NCBI GenBank assembly: GCA_936432065.2
Contig: OW386289.2
Coordinates: 94,299,736 to 94,363,735 of the forward strand
DNA length: 64,000 bases
Source: Rutpela maculata
Taxonomy: Eukaryota; Arthropoda; Insecta; Coleoptera; Cerambycidae
Reading direction: 5' to 3'
Positions 45,290 to 57,464 of the stretch are shown piece by piece; position 1 is the stretch's first letter; each line of letters opens with the position of its first letter. The position numbers were made by a program, and so were the translations under genes. The notes beneath the pieces were generated by a model that saw only the letters and a list, made by a program, of their open reading frames with translations, made no database searches and was not told the DNA's origin.

Positions 45290-45485
45290 GTTTTTGATTT
45301 TTGTACACACACTAAATCACATTTTTCACATTTAATGGAGTGGGGGTGGTAATTGGGGTGGCTAATGCTAATTATGTTATAGCTTCTCTTGTAAATACTA
45401 AATAACAATTTTATGAACTCTTACCTGCTTAATTTATCTATTTACCCCCATTTATCCCAATTTACCTCCCCAAATCTTCACCCCA
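45290..45485 (-). repeat. Dispersed (TCTG)n repeat, inverted 3' piece
   Basis: tgggggtggtaattggggtg, tgaactcttacctgcttaat and the ccccatttatcccaatttacc run are the reverse complement of the 3' half of the repeats at 25369 and 62313. Confidence 0.75.
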
Positions 45486-45711
45486 AAAGAGGGTATTATA
45501 AGTTTGACGCGTATGTTTGTATGTTTGTCTGTCTGTCTGTGGCTTCATATCTCTTCAACGGGTGATCCGATTTTGATATAGTTTTTTTTATTTGAAAGAG
45601 TATTTAATCGAGAAGGTTATAGGCCTACTAGATTTTGATGTTTGGTCGCCATCTTTAATTCGCCCTGTTGAACTTCTCTAGAAATTGTCCGATTGAAGTA
45701 AAATTGAAAAT

Positions 45712-46005
45712 GTGCAGACAATTATGGTAGCCGAACATGACTTAGGCCTCATTTTGATTCGGTCATATGAAACTGGTACGATTAGATACATTGATCGGGA
45801 GTTTTTAAAAATTTTCAATTTTACTTGTGGTTGGGATTTGAAAAATAATGTATTTATTCCTAAATTAATGACTATAAATTTTCGTCCTCAAAATGTATAT
45901 TTTAAATGTAAATTTAAAAAATGTACCGGAAACTGCAGTTGTAGCAAAGCTGGGTTAGAATACATAATAGATTGCTACTGTGAGGGTAAATGTATTAGCT
46001 GTTAA
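45712..46005 (+). CDS. Cysteine-rich CXC-like protein, third copy
   Basis: Reads IRSYETGTIRYIDREFLKIF, CGWDLKNNVFIPKLMTINF and then KCKFKKCTGNCSCSKAGLEY, with further cysteines as CYCEGKCISC at the stop. The order W...xL-P-xxTxxP, CxCxxxCxxxCxCxKAGL and CxCxGxC matches the ORFs at 21119 and 33640. It lacks their acidic tail. Lying inside an element with long TIRs, it is probably cargo or the element's own accessory gene. No frameshift is visible in this piece; the upstream part is missing. Confidence 0.5.
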   Translation: MQTIMVAEHDLGLILIRSYETGTIRYIDREFLKIFNFTCGWDLKNNVFIPKLMTINFRPQNVYFKCKFKKCTGNCSCSKAGLEYIIDCYCEGKCISC

Positions 46006-46816
46006 TTTAGTTTAAGTATAATGTATGTATATTTTATTATTATTATTTTTATATTGTTATTTCTCAAGTACAAAAAGTAAATTTAAGTTCATTTAATTAG
46101 CTGTACGGTTTTTTTGTCTCTAATCAATATTTTAAGTTAAAATATAATAATTTTTGGTTCTCTAGTAAACTAATCTTTAAATACCTTCGTTTTTTTTCAT
46201 AATGACAAATGATAATATTTACGTATAAGTAATACGCATTGTAAATTTTTTGCAATCACAGTGTATTGTCAGCAAGTTACCGATCGGCCTCAGCACGCGG
46301 ACGTGTAAGCCAAAACGATAGAGGAAATAACGGAGCGCTGTACAAAAATAGTCCTATCTTTTAAAACGATAAAACAATGCAGATGATTCTGTCACTAAAA
46401 ACTCCTCCATTCTATTCCGCAGATTTCATGTCATAGAATTATGCATCTATCTATAATAGTTTTTAAAATGTCTCGATGCTGAAATTTACCGTGTACTCTT
46501 CAGGCATCCTTTGTTTAAACAATTTCTGTAGCATTTGTTAACAAAAATTTCGAAAATTATTTGACAGCATCAGAATCTATAAAGAATAAGCTTTCCATTA
46601 GTTTGAAAATTATTAAGAAATATTAAAAAATAACCCTGTAAATGAGGTGGGAATATAAAATTAATCAATCTTTAGTGATACAATAATTTTCGGAAAATAT
46701 TTTTTTACGCTTTTTTGCAATCGCGGACAGAATGGCGCCCTCTGGATTTAGATGCGCAAGGTCATTCCAGATAATGTACATATTTTTTCAATACTATATC
46801 TTCGAGTGCCCACCCT

Positions 46817-48879
46817 GACATTTTAGGAGCGTCTTTTGAGAAGCTTGATTCCCGACTAAATGTTAACAATAGAGAAAAATAATTTAAATAAAAGTTGTAG
46901 CTTTTTTCATCTTCTACCATATTAATAATACCTAATTTTAATGTAGAACTAACAGGGAAGGAGATAATTGAGAAAAAACAATTTTGACTATTATTTTTTC
47001 ATCACGGCGGACTTAGAAGCAACGGTGTTTTTGTTGTAAACATTAATTAATGACTGTGACAATCCTTTCTACATTATGCAATCAAAAGATTCCTTGTAGG
47101 AATTATTCACAGGTACCCCAACCCCTCCGTTTTCTTTTGCCCTGCAGACTGAATTGAAACCTATTATTGAAGTTTAGCAACACTAAACAGATGTTATATA
47201 TATTGTCGCATAAATAATTAATAGTTCGCTTGCTCCGCAAGTCCAGGAAACAAGAGGTAAAAAAAAAAGAAAATAAATGTCATTGTCATTGTACTTTTAA
47301 ATATTTGATAAAAATCATTTTTCCCTCAGTCATTTTCGTTTTTAGGTAATTATGTATTAATTTCCTGCAAATTTAAAAGTTTCAACTCGAAATATATTTT
47401 AATAACCTCGTTTGCAAAGTTTCTTATGCAAATGGAAAATATTCACAAATTAAATAAATGCCACTGACTTGGTGGTGTGTACACTGTTGAATAAATATGA
47501 GATTTCCTTAATTTATATCTCTCGACTTTAATTCACTTATACTCAGTTTAATTGAAACTGAATTTCAGGCATTAAATTGAACTTTCTTTAATGCTTTGAC
47601 CTGATCTTACTAAATCTAAAATACGAGCGTCGAAATCACGACGCTCTACATCCACATAAAACAGACGAAAAGAGGCCTTTAAAATTTAATTACACTAAGT
47701 ATGGGAGGCCGCTTACACAGTAGACGGTATCCCTATGACGTGAAATAGTGCACTTTTTTAGAATTTGCTTTGCATAATTAAGTACGCCGGCTCTTGAATC
47801 ACGTATAAGTTTCCCACTTCATTACGTAAGGGTAGGTACTCTTCGTCTTTGTCTTTTCGAGATTTCATTTTATAGAAATAATTTATTCAATTCAGTCTGT
47901 CAAACATACGGAAACGTAGAAGGCATACAATGATTCCCAAGTTATTTTTTTTATTCCTAACTTATTATATATATAACTCGGGAATATTCTCGAGTTAATA
48001 GATTGTATCGGTATTAATCCTGACTTTTCCATATATCACGAGATTATTCCTGACTTATCACAAACATCTCAGAAATAATCCTGACTTATACGTTAGTACA
48101 TGCGCAAGCCGTACTGGCTCTCTCTTCACACAGTAGCTCAGCTGGAGTAGCAAATGTGATAAGACAAGTATCCAGCGATTTCAAATGATCAATATCAATG
48201 AAAGACAGTCACAACACGTTTTTAGAAACAAGAAATATATCGTTCAAAATATACGGGGGGTAACACAATATCTTTTACCGTTATCTGAAAAGATTAAGAG
48301 ATGAACCAAAAGCTTATGAAGCATTATATTGTTACAGTCTATTTTCACATTTAGTAATTGGCGGAATTTTATGTACTAATTTCGTATTTTCACAAATATT
48401 ATTGTGCGTTTGAAAATATTATTGTGCCATCTCTCGCCAAATAGATATTTAATAGCGAGATACCTGGTTGCCTAATGCCGAGGCGTTACCTCAGGCCATT
48501 CTAGCCTTAACTAGTCGAAATATGCTTGGGAATAGTTTTTGAGCCTTCTACGCTTCCGTACAAAAAAACGGAAGCCAGTAAATCGTAAAATACAACAACA
48601 AAGAAAAGTAGAACGTTGAACAATTCTCTATTTTAACTTATTTGTCGTATTTTTGATTTAGGTCATTGACCACGCCTCCAGTCTTTAAAAATTATAACTG
48701 AACTTGAATAAACCTAATTCATATCTACATACAAATAATACAGAAGATAATCTGCATAATTTATTTCCTGTCAGTCAATCTGAATATAAACCATATTACA
48801 GCACAATAACTGCTTGTGGACCACGACTTGGTATACCTAAAATTGTTGTATAACGGACTTAGCTTTGAAAGCTTTCACT
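46817..48879. other. AT-rich spacer; short repeated word near 48 kb
   Basis: No gene. Between 48030 and 48095 attcctgactta / aatcctgactta recurs three to four times. Elsewhere nothing recognised. Confidence 0.4.
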
Positions 48880-49690
48880 TTGTCAAATCTTATTAGACTA
48901 ACCGTATACAAAAAACTCGTTTAGATAGTCTACCCTCATCTGAAGAAGTTATTGAAAAAGGAGTTACCCAGGGCTCTATTCTTATGCAAAATGCATAATT
49001 ACGCTGATGACACACAATTTATATCCTATAATTATAATAAGATGACAACAAAATTAAATAAATAATGAGTTTCAACAATTGGCTTATCTAAAGATCTCCA
49101 ACTAAGAATAAATTCAAGTAAAAGTGTAGTTATGATTTTTGGAAACAAGAAAATAATAGAATTAACAAATAATTGCGTAATAATAATGATTGGAAACCAA
49201 ACACTGAGAGTAGTGGAAACGCATAAAAACTTGGGTTTACTCCTGGATGATGATTTAAGATTAAAAAATTATGTCACCTTCCTAATTAAACGTACTTATG
49301 CCGACTTAAGAGTTATGTATTGTAGTCGATCATTATTGTGCAATTAGCTTATAAGAAAATTATGCGAAACTTTAGTGCTCTCAAAACTTAATAACTGTGA
49401 CGTGGTATATATGCCTTTCTTCGAACGGATATCTAGTATTCATTTACAAGAACGGCAAAACTCATGTGATCGATTTATAGCTGGATAAGAAGGAGAAAGC
49501 ATGTAAGCAACAAAATCATGAAACTGAAATGGTTAAAGGTTAGGGATACATTTAAGTTGCATCATGCATGCTTTATAGATTCGATTATGATTAATCAGCA
49601 ACCTGAATATCTCTTCGAAAAATTAAAAAAAAAACATGCATAATTGGAATAACCAATCGTCGTGTTTCCCCAAATGGGTACAAACTGCGA
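48880..49690 (+). pseudogene. LINE reverse transcriptase fragment with internal deletion
   Basis: LDSLPSSEEVIEKGVTQGSIL is followed almost at once by NYADDTQFISYN: the stretch between PQGS and YADD is deleted. It continues as LQLRINSSKSVVMIFGNKK, NLGLLLDDDLRLKNYV, CETLVLSKLNNCDVVYMPFF and LQERQNSCDRFIAG, the thumb of Jockey-type RT. Stops and frame changes occur throughout. Confidence 0.8.
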
Positions 49691-49798
49691 TGATCGTTGC
49701 TACTCTGTTTGTATCGAAATACGCCCACAGTCAAAACCAGTGAACTCTATACATACTGGAATGGGCTCGAACAATGGGAAACTATTGTTTTCTTTCGT

Positions 49799-49913
49799 AG
49801 AAACTATAGAGAGAGAAGCTATATCAGGAGGTTCTCTGTCTCCGTCGCACTTAAACTTATGTATTCGGGCAACAGAGACAGGGGGCGATATAGCTTCTCT
49901 CTCTATAGTTTCT
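49799..49913. repeat. Perfect 26-bp inverted repeat
   Basis: agaaactatagagagagaag plus ctatat (49799-49824) is repeated exactly inverted at 49888-49913. Inside, ctctgtctccgtc pairs imperfectly with gggcaacagagacaggg. It accounts for the overlapping short frames here. Confidence 0.85.
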
Positions 49914-50685
49914 GCCAGTCCCTCCTACCATGCTGGCTCACTCCAATATGTATAAAGCTTATTGGTCAAGACGTGTCTACGCTCGCCCACTCAATTTATT
50001 TTTAATACTTCTACTATTTGGAGTTACATCAATTTTAAACGCTTGTGATATCGTGATTTATGCACATATGTACCTGATCTCACCATGCACCGGTCCAGGG
50101 ACTTTTAGCATTATAGCCCAAATCAACATCCAAAAACATCTAGGTGATAGTTGCGAAAATTAATCATGTATGTTTAGTTGCCTCAGCATTTCAGAAACTG
50201 TCAAAACATAGTATTATTATGTATAGTTTTAAGTGGTAAAAAAGTCAATTAATTAATCATTTGTGGTAAGTATAAGAGTCATTGTTTGTTTGTCCAATAT
50301 TTTTGTATAATATTGGGGCTTCGGTTATGAGTAGGATTTTTTCAAAATGACATGTCAGTCACAAGGGACATTCGTACTTCATGGATGTTTTGCTGAATTT
50401 TTGAAGAAGAGGTTATAATTTAGTTTTCAGTTAGTAATATAATTTTTTAATAAGATCAACTAAATTCCTGATCTATGGTTCATTAGTGAAGAGAACTTCG
50501 TCTAATTCATTGTAGATTGCGCATGCGTATTGTGTTTTGAATACGTAATATAGAATTTTATGCATAATTAGCTGATGCTCGCGACTTCGCGTGAAAGACT
50601 TCTTTCACGTGGAATTAAGAACATTGACATACTAACTTATGCTTATGAAGAAGTACTGCATACTCACTGAGTACTCCTGTACTCA
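49914..50685. other. Spacer, no gene seen
   Basis: No motif-bearing ORF. Confidence 0.4.
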
Positions 50686-50689
50686 GGAT

Positions 50690-50930
50690 GTACACTCGAA
50701 GGAACCAAATACACATCCGGGGAAACCCACTGCGCATTCATTACACTCAAGGAAAACTTCTGCGCATCCATAGTACTCGGCGAAACTTACTGCGCATCCA
50801 TTGTACTCGAGGAAACCCACTGCGCATCCATAGTACTCGGGGAAACCCACTGCACATCCATAGTACTCGAGGAAACCCACTGCGCATCCATAGTACTCGG
50901 GGACACCCACTGTGCATCCATTGTACTAAA
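50690..50930. repeat. 30-bp minisatellite, about 8 copies
   Basis: Unit of the form gaggaaacccactgcgcatc + catagtactc, repeated head to tail with small differences (aaggaaaact, ggcgaaactt, tgcacatcc). Because 30 is divisible by three, both strands stay open (minus: EYYGCAVGFL repeated). It is a minisatellite, not a protein gene or CRISPR. Confidence 0.9.
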
Positions 50931-51014
50931 TTCTTGGATAGAATACCGTAATCACACCGTCGAACTTTGCGTTCCCAAAAAAAATATACTTGATTATTAG
51001 GGTTTCGTCAGAAT

Positions 51015-51290
51015 ATTTCAGATTATTTGATTCTAAACAAAGCCAAACCAAAAAGAGATAGACCTGGTCTAGCAGATCACACAAACGCATCACAATGCGC
51101 ACAACAAAAAAACGAAGTAAAATTAGTTAGAGAAATTAGGTTAGATGGCTATGATCATTATCCTGAAGTTGATAATAAAAATGAAAACACAAGAGGTGCA
51201 AGTTGGAAGGCGTGCAAAAGAAAACACATGTATATTGTGCTAAGTGCAACGTGATTGTGATTTTTTCTTTAACTATTGTTAATACTTATT
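51015..51290 (+). pseudogene. piggyBac-like transposase C-terminus
   Basis: KPKRDRPGLADHTNASQCAQ is followed by LVREIRLDGYDHYPEVDNKN and then, in a shifted frame, TRCKLEGVQKKTHVYCAKCN, the cysteine-rich (cross-brace zinc finger) end of piggyBac transposases. One or two expected cysteines are lost (GVQ for GCK; the final LCF block is degraded). Nothing of the DDD catalytic core lies upstream, so it is a solitary fragment. Confidence 0.75.
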
Positions 51291-52753
51291 GTTTAAGATT
51301 TTGAACATTGTAACCGCAATAAATTTCCTTTATTTCATGATTTCTTATAGAATCCTACAAATCATATAAGATCCACGGAGTCAGTAAGTCCCTTGACAGG
51401 GACATCCTTTAAGGACGAAATGGAAGGACCTAGAGTTATTCCTGTGCCACTAAAAATCATTTAAAAATTGTATTAAGATGAACCTCAAGTTTCAGATTTT
51501 TCTGAAAATTATTTTTGGTTCGTGACTGAAAAGGTTTAAGGGTCAGCTATTTTTAGTTAATAATATGATCATGTTTCCAGATACTTCTACGCTTTTTAGA
51601 TTCATGAAACTATCATTTAATAAGTTCTTTGTTTGAGACATCCTATGTCCCTATATCCATATATTATTCACTTCTACATGAACCATTATAAATGCAATTT
51701 TTGGAACTTTGATTTATTGATGGGTTTAATTTTCGACAGCACTGATTATAAAATTATTTATTAATTAAAATTTCATTCACCAATTTACAGAGATAAATAG
51801 GATTTTCCAATTATTCTGTCTGTAGAATTCCGTTAATTGTCTATCAGCATTTAAAAGGAGCTGTTTCAATTTTTAAGGAAGTTTTTAAATCAAATAGCAA
51901 TGTTATCAAAAATGCAATTAACTTTTTATTACTACTAGAGCTCTTGTATTTGCACTCTCCTTACGAATTTCATTTACGATTACGTGAAAATTAAGGTTTA
52001 CTTTTAGTTTGTTAGATTTAATTTAATCTTGTAATTGGATTATTTATTTGATTAGTAATTCCAAGTTGTTAAATAAAAATGATTCTAAAACAATGTCATG
52101 CAAAGGTATAAAGAAACAAAGAGGTTTTTTTATTTAAGTATATTGTGTTCTGGTTAGTCTCTATCCTTGATCCAATTCGACAGAATTGGTTCAAATTAAA
52201 GCGAACAACAGGACCAATTTAAAAATTCAATTCGTGCATTCAGATTCATGGGGTTGGAGCCAAACAACAATACGAGACGTAACAAAAAGTAGATTACTTG
52301 TATTGTTGAGGGAAGCACAAAATGTAATTTGCCTAAGTTAACATTATTAGTAAACCATTTTAGAAAAAAATAATACAGGGAGATACTAATTATATGTTAA
52401 CATTAACATACAACAACTTTATTTCTCAATTAAATAAATTAAAATTTTTTACTTATAGACTTAAAAGCAGAGCAGAGCGATGCATCACAATAAAAATCTT
52501 TGCAAAATTAAATTGAACCTCCTTCAAAAAAGATCCCCAAGTAATAATTATGAAATAAAATTTCACCGTCGTGTCGCACAGTGGCACGAATCGTGATTTT
52601 TTCGTTCAAAATTATCTAGAGCGCTTATTACGCAACCGATTGAGATACATTTTTTTTTAAATACTCGTTAATTAATTTTCAAAAAACGATTTTTGAATTG
52701 TGCTAACCAAAATTATTGAGCTTAGCCAAAATGGCCATTTTTTATTTAAATCT
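51291..52753. other. AT-rich spacer, no gene seen
   Basis: 52570-52600 contains cgcacagtggcacgaatcgtg, which may be the tip of another CACAGTG-type element, but no partner end was found. Confidence 0.4.
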
Positions 52754-53238
52754 TAATAAACCTTCTTCTTCTTCATTTAGCGGGGCGACGAAGGGTCGCC
52801 GCACTCAGGTCTTGTGGCCCATTGTGCTACCGCTACGAATTTATTGAATTCCCCCATTCGGGCCGGATTCTAACCCAAAGGCCAAAATCCTTCCTATAGG
52901 GGCATTCCTTATTTCCTCCAGCACCGGAAAACCAATGCCGAAGTGTTTGTACCTCAAATTCATAAGACTAGGGCAGGAAGTAAGGACGTGGATGGAAGTC
53001 TCCTCCTCGTCCCCGCAGAACCTGCAGTCGGGGTTATCAACCACTCCTATAGTGTGAAGGTGTTTTTTGAAAGAGCCGTGTCCAGTCAAGAGACTTACCA
53101 CGATTCTGACCTGTGTCCTGCTTAGTTTCAGGATTTGTTCTGCTCGCTTCGGCAAGGGCCCTGAGATCAGGAGCTTCGCTTGCCGGAGTCCTGGGTAGGA
53201 AGCCCAGAAGTCAAAGAACTGGGACCGTGTCCAGTTCT

Positions 53239-53952
<714 letters not shown>

Positions 53953-54101
53953 CTCAGCCTGTAGGCCTCTTTCCGAGCCTCGGCCTCAATCACCAAGTGA
54001 AGGGGCACGAGATCCAGAAGGACCTCCAGAGCTGCTGTGGGGGCCGTGCGTATTGCTCCTGTGACTCCCAAACAGGCGAGTCTTTGGAGTTGTGTTAGTT
54101 T

Positions 54102-55193
54102 CTATTGAATGTATAGCCTGGTTATGGCAGGCCACCACACAACAGAAGCATACGTGATCATTGGTCTAACTATCACAGTATAGTACCACATTGTTACCCT
54201 GTGGGTTAACCCCCATGTTTTACCAAAGGTCCTTGTACATACCCAGGGGGTTGTAGTGGCCCTTTGTATTTGTCTCTCTATGTGATCTTTCCAGGTCAGC
54301 TTAGAGTCCAGGATGACACACAGATACTTCACTGTCCTGGAGATCCTTAGAGTCGTGTCATAAAGTACAGGTTCGACGAAACCATCTAGCCTGCGTCTCC
54401 TAGTGAAAATTACCAGTTCTGCCTTAGAGGGGTTGACTCTAAGACCCTGGTCATTACACCATTTCTGTACGATCTGCAGGGCCCTTTGCAGTAGCCCGCT
54501 AACCGTATTTGGGAATTTTCCCGAGATGATAATTGCCAGGTCATCTGCGTAATCTTGAGCAAAAAGATCCTCGTTCTCGAGTTCCTGAAGTAGACCATCG
54601 AGAACGAGGTTCCATAGCAGAGGGGAGAGGACGCCTCCTTGTGCGCATCCTCTCCTTACTGAGACTTTTACTGCCGTTTCTTCATTGGCAGCTATAATTT
54701 GCCTTCCCGCCAACATGGCCCTCAACCATCTAATGATGGTGTCATCGATGCCATGATAGGCAGCCGCGGCGCAGATTGAGTTGAAGGAGGTGTTATCAAA
54801 TGCTCCTTCGATGTCAAGAAAAGCACCGGCCGCAAGTTCTTTTTGGTGCAGCGCCTTCTCGATCCTGGAAACGATCGGGTGAAGGGCCGTCTCCACTGAC
54901 TTCCCGGCCTGGTAAGCGTGTTGCGATGGATGCAGAGACGCTAGGGTCAGTGCTCCGTCTTTAACAAACCTTCCAACCAACCTCTTTAGTGTTTTGAGCA
55001 GGAAGGATGTAAGGCTGATTGCTTTGTAGAAGTTGGCAGTATCGTACGATGTACGTCCTGCTTTTGGTATGAAAACCACTTTGACGGCTCTCCAAGGTAT
55101 GGGAATATACCCCATGGCCAGACAGGTTCTCAACAAGTGATAGACCGGACGTATGAGTGCCTCAGACCCTTCCTGAAGAAGTGCCGGGAACAC
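54102..55193 (-). pseudogene. RNase H-bearing LINE: reverse transcriptase, nearly intact
   Basis: 363 codons in one frame: MGYIPIPWRAVKVVFIPKAG, ANFYKAISLTSFLLKTLKRL, HAYQAGKSVETALHPIVSRI, LAAGAFLDIEGAFDNTSFN (block A aspartate), RRGCAQGGVLSPLLWNLVLD, AQDYADDLAIIISGKF (catalytic YADD), NPSKAELVIFTRRR and VKYLCVILDSKLTWKDHI. It ends at an in-frame stop after RLYIQ, beyond which the frame continues as LQRLACLGVTGAIRTAPT to about 53940. Only the N-terminal portion is lost. Such an RT would prime on nicked target DNA, but the endonuclease is absent here. Confidence 0.9.
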
Positions 55194-55204
55194 TAATAAA
55201 CCTT

Positions 55205-56840
55205 ACAAATAAAAACTTTTTTCTTATCCAATTTACATACATTTTATTTCTCGGGGGTTTTTGAGGTCTCTGATTACGGATCTGATATCCAAATTGTCAT
55301 AATCCAATCTGCAAGATGGCGAAATCAATGGCGGCTATAAAATGCTAAAAAATTATGAAAAATGGAATATTTTTGTTAAAGTTTATGCCGAGAAGTTTCG
55401 AATATTTCTGATAAGTACTTTTAAGTTAAAATAGACTAAATTTCAAGTTCCAGGAAGAAATTTAATATGGGGGATCCAATATGGCGCCAATAAGATGATA
55501 AAACTAACTTAAAAATAAATTAAATGCATTAAACTAAATAGGCTATTCCTTAGAATTATTAAAAAATTCAAAAAGGAAAAAATTTTCTGAAATTTTCAAA
55601 TATATCCAATATGGCTGTCATACATTAATTATCAATCATAAATATGCGATTCGGTCCTCCTTTAATTTTGAACATAACCTTAAGTAGGTCATATTAATAT
55701 ATTATTATTGACACTAACAGCTTGTTTGTTTTTCCTTTCATAACCTTTTTATATACATAATGTTAAAAAGTATAGTTTATGTTTTTCTGTCATGTTATTT
55801 ACCATAAGTTATTTAAAATATCTGTGATATATTTTTGTTTATACATGTTTTTATATGTTAACATTTTTTGTAGAATTGCAATGCATTTCCCTGTCCTATA
55901 CATAGATGGGTCAAGTACCTGTTGGACAGTGTAATCAAACAATTAAATAAATAAATATATAACATCAAACTTAGATATTATACGTTTAACGAAAGGCCAA
56001 TCTGATTCTGAAGTTCACGAACAAGTTTTAATCGAACACCCGAGTAATTCCAGAAATGAAAATAACACTTTTCCTATCTGGAGCGTAAGCATCTAAAATT
56101 AGGTCGCGAAACTAGGCACGGAAAGTAAACTAGATATGGAAAGTACACACAAGCCGATATTGACACAACAAAATGGTGTACTAATCAACAAGGCAACAAG
56201 AACCCCAAGCACGCTTTATAAATCAGCCAAACTATTTGATTTCTAACGGTATATACAACGTATATAACTATTTGCAGGTTTGTTTACGTCTGACTGGTTT
56301 ACTTTAATCCTGCACAGAGTGAAATTGGCATCAGCAGGAGCGGAGTAGCAGGAATGGTTACGATTACGAGTGATTATTCAAGTGTTTGTGTTTCTCCGTT
56401 TGGAACGTGTTTGCTTTCGCTTTATTAAGGATTCTTTAAAATAAAATAGAATGCCCTGACCGTTAGTAATTCCAGAGACATTTTCTCTATGTTGAAGACG
56501 AATATCCGCCTTTTGTACCGTTCAGAATCAATAAAACAATATTTAGGATATATATTCTAAAAGAAGTATTTCTGGGGATACAGATTAATAATTTTAACAA
56601 AAATAAACTTAATAGTATTACAAAATAAGCTCATAAATAAATAAAGAACTCCTGAAGATAGTGGGAACCTTGATCTGACGTTTGTTAGTAGCAGTTTAGT
56701 AACAAAATAATTAAGTAAAAATACTGTAAGCACATATTTTCTTCTAAGTAGTAACCACATAAAATAATATACAAAAATAATATACAAAAACATGTTCGTG
56801 ATGTGTTTAGTAAATAGACCAGGCAAATCTCAGTGTAAAA
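55205..56840. other. Spacer, no gene seen
   Basis: Contains blocks rich in atatggcg and aatatggct words (55310-55620) suggestive of an old repeat. No coding motif. A minus-strand frame at 56557-56826 is Phe/Leu-rich and unrecognised. Confidence 0.4.
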
Positions 56841-57464
56841 TGGATTTGGCGTGAACTATTTGGGGACAGTTATTTGTTTATCGCAATGGATAGATCTATT
56901 AATGTAGGATAAGTACATAATGTCGCAAAAAATCCCGACGTGAGCTAAAGTCGCCATTTAGAAAAAATGACCGCCAGAGACATTTTCTTTAAAATCATAT
57001 ATCTCAGTAACCGTTGCTCCGATTTTAGATTTCTTTTTTTTGTTCCATTCCTCACTTCACGTTTTACAGAAAGTATGATTACATATTTTACTATAAATTA
57101 AACGATAAACTTAGGAAATTAAAAAATAATTTAAATATTACGGAAATTTAAACTTTTGTAAACTCGAGACGTTTGTACTGGAATTTCTAGTCAGTTTTTG
57201 AAAAAATAATTGTAATAAAAGTTCTAGAGCACACAATTAGCTTTCATTTGTTTTTTGGCCGATGTTACTAACTCAAATATTAACGGAGTAATAGTTATTT
57301 ATATATAAAATTGTAATCATTTTTAATAATGTACATTAAGGTATAAAGGGTGCCCAGTCAGTGTTCTTTCGGAAGATTGTGCAAAACGGCTAACTTTATA
57401 AAAAAACTTTCTTAACAAAACTTTCAATGTTTCGTCTCTACTACAACTTAAAATTATTTTCAAT

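Larger units (their letters stand above)
44581..46816 (+). mobile_element. DNA element with ~470-bp TIRs carrying a cysteine-rich ORF
   Basis: agggtgtgcactcgaagatata at the left (44581) and its inverse at the right (ending caccctg, 46816) begin inverted repeats about 470 bp long (44581-45060 and 46345-46816). They share tccagagggcgccattctgt, gcgattgcaaaaaagcg and aatagaatgga..agttttta. The interior holds an inverted piece of the (TCTG)n repeat (45290-45485), a short tgtctgtctgtc tract, and the cysteine-rich ORF. No transposase is visible, so it is likely non-autonomous. The ends resemble CAGGGTG-type termini; the target duplication is unclear. Confidence 0.8.

Noticed and set aside
49662..50163. 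Three overlapping plus-strand ORFs
   Set aside because: They cross the 26-bp perfect hairpin in different frames and lack homology.
50690..50930. CRISPR array
   Set aside because: The 30-bp units are directly adjacent with no unique spacers, and the sequence context is eukaryotic.
52568..52600. Second Transib-like end (cacagtggcacg)
   Set aside because: Only the heptamer matches; no opposite end or duplication was found.
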